A stretch of DNA of 64,000 nt from CBDIHP01 sp965279195 (GTDB taxonomy: Bacteria; Planctomycetota; Planctomycetia; Isosphaerales; Isosphaeraceae). Positions 17,994 through 25,344 of this stretch are shown here, piece after piece. Position 1 is the stretch's first letter, and the number at the start of each line of letters is the position of its first letter. The notes beneath the pieces were generated by a model. The model did not search any database and was not told the origin of the DNA. It was given only the letters and a program-made list of their open reading frames with translations. The DNA lies in assembly GCA_965279195.1 (NCBI GenBank), contig CBDIHP010000018.1, positions 1 to 64,000 on the forward strand, given 5' to 3'. The position numbers and the translations under genes are program-made.

Positions 17994-19109
17994 TCAGGAA
18001 TGTTGCTTGTGTCGCCCGTTCACGTTCGTCGCGAGCTGGGTGACGCTCTTCGAGACCCGGGCGGAGGGGCTCTCGATCACGACGGGGACGCCGTTGTTGT
18101 TGGCGCGGTTCACCGTCTTGCTGTCTTCCGGGACGTAGTGGAAGATCTTCATCCCGAGGGCCTCCTCGGCCTTCGCCGCGGGGACCTCCTTCGCCTGGCC
18201 GTAGCGGTTCACCACCAGCCGGACGCGGTCGCGGCTGATGTCGATCTGCTCGAGATAGTCCAGGGTCCGGCGCGTGTTCCGGAGCGACGTGAAGTCGAGC
18301 CGGAAGACCATCATGATGATGTCCGCCATCTGCAGGACCTGGAGCTGCTCCTCGCGGAAGGAGTGGTCCATGTCGACCACGACGTAGGGGAACATCGTCC
18401 TGGCCATGCTGATGGCCTGGCGGATCCCCTCCTGGGTCACGGCCCCGATGTCGCTGTAGAGCCGGGGCGGGGCGAGCAGGTGGACACCGCAGTCGTGACG
18501 CACGAGCGTCCGCTCGAACATCGTCTTGTCGAGCCGGGAGATGTTCTGGCAGAGGTCGGAAAGCGTGTAGGTCGGCTTCAGGTCGAGCAGCGCGGCGAGG
18601 TCGCCGGTCTCGAGCTTGAGGTCGATCAGGCCGACGTTCTTGTGCTCCTTGGCCAGGGCGGTCGAGACGTTGACGGCCAGGGTGCTGGAGCCGCTGCCGC
18701 CGTTGGGCGACAGCACGGCGATCAGCCGGCCGGCCTCGACCTGGTTCGTGGCCTCGCTCGCCATGCGGACCATGGCGGCTTCCAGCTCGTTCTCCAGGTC
18801 GTTGACGTCCACGAAGTCGTCCGCGCCCTTGCGGAGGGTGCGCAGGACGAGCTTGGTGTCGGTGGTCGGACCGACGGCCAGGACGCGGGCCTGGGTCGAG
18901 CCGCGGGCCACGCTCACGGCGAAGAGCCCGCGCTCGATGTCCGGCGGCAGGATCACCACGACGAGATCGGGGGGCTCCTGCACGAGTCGGGTCGCGGCCT
19001 GGTCGAGGGAGACCACGTGCGAGCTGGGGCAATCCTGACCGCCGAAGAGGAGAACTTGCCTCACTCGATTGCTGATCGGTTCATGGTCACTTACGATGTA
19101 AGCTTGCAT
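17994..19109 (-). CDS. tadZ: Tad localisation protein TadZ/CpaE
   Basis: The 371-residue protein has an atypical receiver-like N-terminus (1-110) and a MinD/ParA-type ATPase domain from about 128. The deviant Walker A reads NGGSGSST (136-143) with Ser where the catalytic Lys is expected, as in many TadZ/CpaE proteins that bind rather than turn over nucleotide. Later motifs VVVDMDHSF and VRLVVNRYG fit the fold. TadZ places the Tad machine at a cell site. The ATG at 19109 follows GAGGG. It lies 33 bp downstream of the rcpC/cpaB gene. Confidence 0.88.
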   Translation of the reverse strand: MQAYIVSDHEPISNRVRQVLLFGGQDCPSSHVVSLDQAATRLVQEPPDLVVVILPPDIERGLFAVSVARGSTQARVLAVGPTTDTKLVLRTLRKGADDFVDVNDLENELEAAMVRMASEATNQVEAGRLIAVLSPNGGSGSSTLAVNVSTALAKEHKNVGLIDLKLETGDLAALLDLKPTYTLSDLCQNISRLDKTMFERTLVRHDCGVHLLAPPRLYSDIGAVTQEGIRQAISMARTMFPYVVVDMDHSFREEQLQVLQMADIIMMVFRLDFTSLRNTRRTLDYLEQIDISRDRVRLVVNRYGQAKEVPAAKAEEALGMKIFHYVPEDSKTVNRANNNGVPVVIESPSARVSKSVTQLATNVNGRHKQHS

Positions 19110-19142
19110 GAGAATCCCTCGCTTGTTGCTGGCCGCCCTGGG

Positions 19143-20096
19143 TTACGGATTCGATGCGGGCGGGGGTGTCTGCCCGAAGACCTGGATCTGACCTTCCTGC
19201 GTCCCCCGGATCGTGCGGATCACGATCGGCGGCGGGGGCGGCGGGGGCGGCGGCGGCAGGACCACCTCCGGCTTCTCGACCGGCGGGGCCGGCGGCGGCG
19301 TCGGCTCGGGGTCCTTCACGACCACCGGCTCCGGCTGCTCGCTGGGCTTCGGCCTGGGAAGTTCCTGCAGCCCGTAGATGTCGTTCAGGTTCGCCGGCCG
19401 GGTGATCGCCGGCAGGTCGTCCTCCAGGCTCCGCAGGGTGAGGTGGAGGCTCCCCTTGGTGGCGCCCAGGTCGAGCTTGGCCGCCTGGTCGGGGGTCACC
19501 AGCAGCGTGACCGTCCGCAGCGTCGCCCCGTCGATCTTGTTCGCCGCCGGGGCCTCGAGCACCTGGTCGACCGCGAGGATCTCGATGTTCTGCAGCAGCG
19601 TCGTGGTCGTCGCACCGCCGGTCACGTCGTCCGCGCCCGCCCCGACGATGTTCGAGATCGTCAGCAGGATGTCGACCCGGTTGCCCGGCAACACGAAGCC
19701 GGCCACGTTCGCCGCGGTGTTCTGGCTCTGGATCGTGTAGGCACGCATCCCCTTGGGGATCAGGGCCTGGAGGCCCCGGCCGGCGCCCTTGTCCGCGAGC
19801 TTGCCCTCGAGGATCGGCTCATCCTTCACGAGCTGGTTCACGACCGCGCGGCCGATCGCGTCTTCCTTCGACTTCACCGTGCCCGGAGGGGCCAGGTCCT
19901 TGGGGAAGTCCCGGATCTTCAGGACTTCGGACGTCAGCAGCGCCCCGCGGGGGATGTCCATGATCGCGACGACCACGGGCACCGTCTCGACCGTCGGGCC
20001 GCCGCCGCTGCGGTTGTTCATCATGTTCACGCCGACGGCGGCGGAGCCGCCGAAGACCAGCGCGAGCAGCACGATCAGGAGCGTGCGAGGACTCAC
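19143..20096 (-). CDS. cpaB: Flp pilus assembly protein CpaB/RcpC
   Basis: The 317-residue protein has one N-terminal helix (LLIVLLALVFGGSAAVGVNM), an SAF domain (about 40-115: VVVAIMDIPRGALLTSEVL, GRAVVNQLVKDEPIL), the RcpC domain (about 120-235, including VLPGNRVDILLT), and a proline-rich tail containing a run of ten prolines. CpaB/RcpC is a periplasmic partner that modulates the secretin channel. It starts with GTG at 20096 within GGAGGTGATCTGTGA, overlapping the stop of the prepilin peptidase gene, so translation is coupled. Confidence 0.9.
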   Translation of the reverse strand: MSPRTLLIVLLALVFGGSAAVGVNMMNNRSGGGPTVETVPVVVAIMDIPRGALLTSEVLKIRDFPKDLAPPGTVKSKEDAIGRAVVNQLVKDEPILEGKLADKGAGRGLQALIPKGMRAYTIQSQNTAANVAGFVLPGNRVDILLTISNIVGAGADDVTGGATTTTLLQNIEILAVDQVLEAPAANKIDGATLRTVTLLVTPDQAAKLDLGATKGSLHLTLRSLEDDLPAITRPANLNDIYGLQELPRPKPSEQPEPVVVKDPEPTPPPAPPVEKPEVVLPPPPPPPPPPIVIRTIRGTQEGQIQVFGQTPPPASNP

Positions 20097-20821
20097 AGAT
20101 CACCTCCGTTGGAAGGGAGACGGGGTTCGGCGGTCGCGGGGGCCGGCGCGGCCGACCCGGCCGATCGCGCGTAATGCTCGGCGCCGTTGAGATTCGAGGC
20201 CGCGGGGCCGTAGCTGGTCGGGGCGAGCTGCTCCGGCCTGGACGCGTACGGCTGGACGTCCATCCGGCCGTTGTTGGTCCAGTTCCAGGCGAGCGTCGCA
20301 AAGATCCCCACGGCCATCATCGCGCCGAAGGGGATCAGCCGACGACGACGGTCGGCGCGGGAGACCTCCGACTCGATCCGGTCGTCCGGCCGCAGGTGCT
20401 TGCTCAGGGCGGTCACCCGGTGCCAGAGGATCATCAGATTCATCAGCGTCTCGCTGACCGTGCCGTAGTACAGCATCAGTCCGACCGCGTAGACGCCGGC
20501 CGCCAGGGCGCTGGCGGTGAAGACGTAGTAGGTGTAGGGCATCCCGAGCCAGGCGCCGACGGCGGCCATCAGCTTGACGTCGCCCGCGCCCACGCCCCCC
20601 ATCACGTAGAACGCGACGAGGATGCCGAAGCCGAAGAGCACGCCGAGCAGGCTGGCCGTCAGGCCCGCCACGCCGCCGTGCACGCTGTGGTAGATCAGTC
20701 CCGACACCAGCAGCGGCATCGTCAGGATGTTATAGACTTTGAACTTCCAGACATCGGTGATCGCCGCGATCACGCTCGCCAGGACCACCACCACGATCGG
20801 GATCAAGGAGGACTGAGCCAC
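20093..20821 (-). CDS. cpaA: Prepilin peptidase TadV/CpaA
   Basis: The 242-residue protein is a membrane aspartyl protease with the two catalytic aspartates expected: Asp23 in AAITDVWKFKVYN and Asp81 in GVGAGDVKLM. It cleaves Flp prepilins after the Gly of the G/ATxxEY site, which is present in all six pilins of the window. The last 70 residues form a soluble tail unusual for the family. GTG at 20821 follows AAGGAG by eight bases; longer readings lack membrane-protein character. It is followed directly by cpaB in a 4-base overlap. Confidence 0.88.
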   Translation of the reverse strand: MAQSSLIPIVVVVLASVIAAITDVWKFKVYNILTMPLLVSGLIYHSVHGGVAGLTASLLGVLFGFGILVAFYVMGGVGAGDVKLMAAVGAWLGMPYTYYVFTASALAAGVYAVGLMLYYGTVSETLMNLMILWHRVTALSKHLRPDDRIESEVSRADRRRRLIPFGAMMAVGIFATLAWNWTNNGRMDVQPYASRPEQLAPTSYGPAASNLNGAEHYARSAGSAAPAPATAEPRLPSNGGDL

Positions 20822-20949
20822 TTCCGGGTCTCCTTCTGCACGGCCGCTGGCAAGACAATCGATCGCTACGAGGTCGCGCGACGTCGCGGAACCTCGCGGG
20901 CCTCGATGCGTCGGAACCGCCGACGCCCTCCGGGCCATCCGCACCTGGG

Positions 20950-21129
20950 TCAGCGGACGGCGCGCCGAGGCCCCGTCAGCAGCATCATCACGCTCTGCCC
21001 GACACACACGGCAAGCACCAATCCGAACGCGAGGCTCTGATCGGTCGCCGCCCGCGAGGGCTCACCGCCGGCGATGGCGACCAGGGCCAGGGCCACCGTG
21101 GCCATCGACAACGTCATCATCTGACTCAT
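20950..21129 (-). CDS. Small two-helix membrane protein, 59 aa
   Basis: The ORF reads MSQMMTLSMATVALALVAIA, a polar turn (EPSRAATDQS), a second helix (LAFGLVLAVCVGQSVMMLL) and a basic end GPRRAVR. GGGGTGG lies just upstream of the ATG. It sits between the flp gene and cpaA on the same strand, the position where small Tad accessory genes are found. I do not recognise a family. The two well-shaped hydrophobic segments and the positive-inside end argue that it is translated. Confidence 0.55.
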   Translation of the reverse strand: MSQMMTLSMATVALALVAIAGGEPSRAATDQSLAFGLVLAVCVGQSVMMLLTGPRRAVR

Positions 21130-21708
21130 GATCCACCCCAGAAGTGCGAGGCACGCGCCCCCGTGACACCCCTGTGGCCGGGCAGCGGGGCCCGGCCGAC
21201 AGACTAAAAACGATCCCCCGCACCTGCTGCCTAGGCGACGGGGGACTGTGTTTCAACCGATGGGACTGGCTCCCTCCCGCATCCGCGCCCGTCGCGATTC
21301 GGTCCAGGACCAGAGGCCCCGGCGGTCGCCGCGCGGTCCGTTTCGGGACGGGGTTCGCCAGAATGGGCGGCGACTTCGCCGCCGACCCGCATCGCGGGCC
21401 AGAGACCCGGCCGATCGACCAACAGCCCTCGAATGCGATTCCGACTCGATGCTGATGCCCCTGGCCGGGCGTCGTGACGACGCCGATGCTCACGCTGCGA
21501 TCGGGGCGACCGTCGGGCCGATGCCGGCCGACGAGGCGCCCGCTCACCACGCGGGCCGACTCCCGGCGATGACGCCCGCGTCGGGGAAGGGCGGTGATCC
21601 CGGCCCGAGGACCGGCCCCGGGACCACTTGGCCCATGCTCCGCGAGAGACGTCGGCGCCGCTCCCCAATCGATTCGAGAAGCGGCCCCTACCAGGTCAGG
21701 CCCAGCGA
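21130..21708. other. 579-bp spacer between flp and the tad operon
   Basis: No credible gene is seen. A perfect 8-bp GC hairpin (21176-21183 with 21190-21197) lies 47 bases before the small membrane ORF. It could attenuate transcription from flp into the operon, or mark an independent operon start. Confidence 0.35.
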
Positions 21709-21882
21709 TCAACCAACGGCGGTGGCGACGCTGTTGAACTTGGTGTTGATGTTCTGGCCGAGGGTGGTGACGACGCCGATGCAGAGGGCGGCGATCAGGG
21801 CGACCATGAGGCCGTACTCGACCATGGTGGCGCCGTCTTCTTCGACCAGGAACGACTTGGCGGCGGTGTAGAACTTGGCCAT
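21709..21882 (-). CDS. flp: Flp-type pilin (copy 0, beside the tad operon)
   Basis: The 57-residue prepilin has a 17-residue leader (MAKFYTAAKSFLVEEDG), the TadV site G/ATMVEY with the essential Glu and Tyr, and a hydrophobic stretch GLMVALIAALCIGVVTTL. It ends in GQNINTKFNSVATAVG. It is nearly identical at DNA level to the four genes at 59467-60624. AGGAG stands seven bases before the ATG. A sigma-54-like promoter is found about 108 bp upstream. It encodes the major subunit, or one of several interchangeable subunits, of the Flp pilus. Confidence 0.92.
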   Translation of the reverse strand: MAKFYTAAKSFLVEEDGATMVEYGLMVALIAALCIGVVTTLGQNINTKFNSVATAVG

Positions 21883-21989
21883 GGAACTCTCTCCTGTGGT
21901 AAGAACCCGGAAGCGAACCTCAGAATCGGAGTCGGAAGGGTCTCGGTGCTGCTCAACCCGTCTTCATCCGTCCTGTGATCCCCCACAAA

Positions 21990-22005
21990 AGCAGGCTCCA
22001 TGCCA
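21990..22005 (-). promoter_or_regulatory. Candidate sigma-54 (-24/-12) promoter of flp
   Basis: On the minus strand the site reads TGGCATGGAGCCTGCT. Against the consensus TGGCACG-N4-TTGCW it keeps the invariant GG and GC at the right spacing and matches 10 of 12 informative positions. It lies about 108 bp upstream of the flp start, leaving a leader of roughly 95 bases. A sigma-54 activator gene is present at 4690-6210. This is a reading by eye. Confidence 0.55.
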
Positions 22006-22882
22006 CCACGCCGATCCGCGGCCGAAATCACGCCGCCGCCCACGACATTGCCCCCATCATCCCTGCCAAACCCCTTACGATTTCACCATTTGGATCGAAT
22101 GATGTTTTTTCCGCACTGATGCCACGTCCCCGCGGCGGAGGGGGATCCGCCCGACGATCCCGCCCCCGCCTGTCAGGCGGCCTTGACAGAGCTTGTAAAC
22201 CACCATTGGACGCGCCACAGCTCGTTGACAACCGCCCGGAGCAGCCCCGCTGCGGCGCAGTCCCGGGGCGGGCCTCGATGGCGCCTCGGCGATCCGCCTC
22301 CCCCTCCCGGACGACTACCCCCACCGCCCTCGTCCGGGACCCCCGGCCGGCCCCCGGATGCCCATTCGGCCCCGATCGCGTTACCTGCGTGCATCGTCGC
22401 CCGCTGGCGCGCCGGCCGGCGGCCGGTCGCGCTCGCATTGATGTCGCGCCGCATCGTCATCCTGCGGGATTCCGACCTCCCGGGTCACGCCCGGACCTCG
22501 TCCCTCGTCATCACCCCGGGCGGGCCTCGCTCGGCATCGGGGGAGGCGGAGCCGGAGCACCCGGGCTCCAATGCGCGAATCGTGCTGTCAAGCAATCGAG
22601 ACTTTGGCCCCGACCGTCACGGCCATCTGTAAAGGCCAACTGACAAAACCGATCTCCCTCGCAAGTCGTCACAGGCACCCGTTCGCACGCCGACTGGCCC
22701 GACGAAACTTCTCGGAACCTGTTATTTTTAAAGCACTTGCGCAAACCTCCTCGCACGCGAACGCGCGGGCGTCCTGTATTCCGTCCGGCCTCCGCACCGA
22801 ACGGCATGCCCGATGCGTGTGGGGATCCCCCGATTGCGGTCGATCCACGGTGGATCGAAGCCTTGCCGCGAGGGCCACTGCG
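22006..22882. other. 877-bp intergenic region between flp and the chemosensory cluster
   Basis: No gene is supported. Enhancer sites for a sigma-54 activator would be expected upstream of 22005, but I could not identify a convincing repeated binding site. The part 22680-22760 is locally AT-richer (TTATTTTTAAAG) and may contain the promoter of the plus-strand cluster beginning at 22883. Confidence 0.4.
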
Positions 22883-23287
22883 ATGAACATCCCGACCGAT
22901 GGACTCGACGGCCTGTCCCTGGCGATCGACGGCCTCCGCACCGAAGTCGACCGCTGGATCAACGAGCAGAAGGGCCGACTGCGCGTCCTCGAAGAGGGCG
23001 GCGAGGGGATCTTCGACGACGCCTCGTATGACGAGCCGGTCCCGGTCTTCACGCCGCCCCCGCTGAGGGTCATCCCGGCGGCGAGGGCATCCGCGATCCC
23101 GCCCCCCGGGCCCGCCTCGACGAAGCGCCCGGGCCAGGAGGACAGCTCGATCGCCGCCGCCCGCCCGACGATCGACCCGACGTCGTCCCGCGAGCGGCTC
23201 GACGCCCTGGCACGCCACCTCAACGATCGCCTGAGGCGCAACAAGGACCAATCGTCGGATCGGATCACCCCGCCGTCCGTCCCCTGA
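22883..23287 (+). CDS. Unknown protein heading the chemosensory cluster
   Basis: I do not recognise this 134-residue protein. It has an amphipathic N-terminal helix (LSLAIDGLRTEVDRWINEQK), an acidic patch (GEGIFDDASYDE), a proline-rich middle and a basic C-terminal helix (SRERLDALARHLNDRLRRNK). The lack of membrane segments suggests a cytoplasmic adaptor or scaffold. It is 75 bp upstream of a CheW-like gene on the same strand. The ATG is chosen at the point where protein-like composition begins. Confidence 0.6.
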   Translation: MNIPTDGLDGLSLAIDGLRTEVDRWINEQKGRLRVLEEGGEGIFDDASYDEPVPVFTPPPLRVIPAARASAIPPPGPASTKRPGQEDSSIAAARPTIDPTSSRERLDALARHLNDRLRRNKDQSSDRITPPSVP

Positions 23288-23362
23288 GCCGTCCGAAAGC
23301 CCCGCATGCATGGGCGCCCCGCAACGACCGCGGCCCCGATCCGTCATCAAACGAGTCTCACC

Positions 23363-23875
23363 ATGACCCAACCAGAGCCCGGCGTCCGCCCCACGGCTTG
23401 GTGCCTCTTCGAGAGCGCCTCGCGACTCTGGGCGATCCCCCTGGAGAACGTGGCCGAGATCATCGCGGTGGATCGGCTCGTCCGGATGCCGCTCTGCCCG
23501 CCCGACCTCCTGGGCCTCTGCACCCTGCGCCGCGAGGCGATCCCGGTCTTCTGGCCGGTCCACGACGGTTCCTCGGCGGGCGTCCTGTCGCCGTCGCACG
23601 TCGTCCTGATCCTCCGCGTCGCCCAAGGGCTCTGGGGCATCCCCGTCCTCCGGGAAGGGACCGTCGTGCACGAGGACGACCAGCCGCTCGGGCCTGCGAA
23701 CGCCACAGGCCCCGAGGGTTCCGAGGCGGACGGCGACGCGATCGTCCGGGGCAAGCTGACGTACCGGATCCTCGACCCCGAGGCCGCCTGGCACGAGGCC
23801 CGTCGCTCGATCGAGCGATGGTACGGCCGGGGGGTCTCGCGGCCCTCCCCGACCTTGCTGCCGGAGGCCGGCTGA
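23363..23875 (+). CDS. cheW: CheW-like chemotaxis coupling protein
   Basis: The 170-residue protein is a single CheW domain: WCLFESASRLWAIPLENVAE at the N-terminus, RLVRMPLCPPDLLGLCTLR in the middle (the usual P-x-x-xxGxxxxRG region, here with TLR for RG), and VVLILRVAQGLWGIPV. CheW bridges receptors and the CheA kinase. Its sequence is diverged from flagellar CheW, as in alternative cellular function or type IV pilus systems. The next gene, 116 bp downstream, is an MCP. Confidence 0.8.
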   Translation: MTQPEPGVRPTAWCLFESASRLWAIPLENVAEIIAVDRLVRMPLCPPDLLGLCTLRREAIPVFWPVHDGSSAGVLSPSHVVLILRVAQGLWGIPVLREGTVVHEDDQPLGPANATGPEGSEADGDAIVRGKLTYRILDPEAAWHEARRSIERWYGRGVSRPSPTLLPEAG

Positions 23876-23991
23876 CGATCGGGCGGAATCCCGGGCCGAT
23901 CCGTGAGGCCGGGCCCATCCGCCGACAACCGTTGCCGACTCCCCTCGTCCCACCGGCCGGGCGTTCCTCATCCTGAAGCCGAGGTCTCGAA

Positions 23992-25344
23992 GTGAACCAA
24001 CGCCTGACCAACTTGATCACCGGCGCGATCGCGGGCGGGATCGGTGCCTCGGTCACCGTCGCCGGTCTACTCGGCCTCGGCACGGCGGGGGGCACGGCCT
24101 TCGGTGTCGCGGTCGCGATGCTCCTGGGGGCGTCGGGCGCCTGGCTGATCCTGGGCCGGATCGAATCCGTCGTGATCGCCCGCCTGGCCGCCCTGAACGC
24201 CGTGGACGGGAACGCCTCGAAGCTGCGGCTCGGCGGCCCCGCCTGGGCCGAGGTCGACGACATCGTCGTCTCGATCGCCCACCGGATCGACCGGCTCGGC
24301 GAGGTGAAGGCGGAATACGAGGAGCTGGAGGCCATCGCCCGGAGCATCGCCGGCAGCGGCGGCTATCGCGGCCGGGGCCCCTCGGCGAACTCCGGCGTCA
24401 GCGCCCGGCAGTGCGTGCTCGACCTCTTCGAGGAACTCGGCAGGACGGCCGCGATCATCCTGGAGACGGCCGACACGCTCGACGACGCGATCCTCCAGCT
24501 CACCCGGGGCACCGGCGACCAGGACGATTCGCTGTCGCAGACGACCTCCAGCGTCGAGAACCTCTCGGACAACATCGACGCCATCTCCCAGAATGCCGAC
24601 GCCGCCTCGGCCGCGAGCGAGCGGACGAGGCAGGAGGCGATCTCGGGCCTCGAACGGGTCCACTCGGCCATCGAGGGGATGGAGCGGCTCAAGGCCCACG
24701 TCGATTCCAATGGCAGGAAGATCCGACGCCTGGGAGACCGCTCGGTCGAGATCGGGTCGATCATCGACCTGATCAACGGCATCTCCAGCCGGACCGACAT
24801 GCTCGCCCTCAACGCCACGATCGAGAGCGTCAAGGCCGGCGAGCACGGCCGGGGGTTCGCGGTCGTCGCCGAGGAGATCCGCAAGCTCGCCGAGCGGACC
24901 GCCGGCGCCACCAAGGACATCGCCGTCATCGTCGAGGCGATCCAGGCCGACACCAACGAGAGCATCCGGGCCCTCGTCGAGGAGCAGAGCGAGGTCGACC
25001 GTGAGGCGAAGCGTGTCAGCGAGGCCGGCGCCGCGCTCGAACGCATTAGCGAGGTGGCCGCGCAGTCGGCCAAGCTCGTCGACGGGATCTCCCGATCGGC
25101 CAACGAGCAGGTCGTCGCGACCCAGGACCTCGTGCTCTCGACCCAGAAGTTCGCCGACGTGATCCACGACACGGTCTCGGCATCCAACAAGGCGAGGGAG
25201 CAGGTCGAGCTGCTTATGGACCACTGCGAGCGGTTCCGCAAGATCTTCGCCGGCGAGATCCCGTCGCGGTTGAGTTCGTCGGCCTTGCCCCGGTCGAACG
25301 GCAATCCCCAGCGCCGCCTCGCGGCGATCGAGCCGGCCCTATGA
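23992..25344 (+). CDS. Methyl-accepting chemotaxis protein without a ligand-binding domain
   Basis: The 450-residue receptor has only a hydrophobic hairpin at the N-terminus (about 8-55, AIAGGIGASVTVAGLLGLG and AFGVAVAMLLGASGAWLIL) and no periplasmic sensor. A long helical region then leads to the signalling tip SSRTDMLALNATIESVKAGE (about 265-284), followed by GRGFAVVAEEIRKLAERT. The tip matches the MCP consensus with Met/Thr/Ser substitutions. Input would have to come from the cytoplasm, the membrane or a partner protein. It starts with GTG and overlaps the CheA gene by four bases (ATGA). No cheR or cheB is nearby, so classical methylation adaptation is not encoded here. Confidence 0.88.
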   Translation: MNQRLTNLITGAIAGGIGASVTVAGLLGLGTAGGTAFGVAVAMLLGASGAWLILGRIESVVIARLAALNAVDGNASKLRLGGPAWAEVDDIVVSIAHRIDRLGEVKAEYEELEAIARSIAGSGGYRGRGPSANSGVSARQCVLDLFEELGRTAAIILETADTLDDAILQLTRGTGDQDDSLSQTTSSVENLSDNIDAISQNADAASAASERTRQEAISGLERVHSAIEGMERLKAHVDSNGRKIRRLGDRSVEIGSIIDLINGISSRTDMLALNATIESVKAGEHGRGFAVVAEEIRKLAERTAGATKDIAVIVEAIQADTNESIRALVEEQSEVDREAKRVSEAGAALERISEVAAQSAKLVDGISRSANEQVVATQDLVLSTQKFADVIHDTVSASNKAREQVELLMDHCERFRKIFAGEIPSRLSSSALPRSNGNPQRRLAAIEPAL

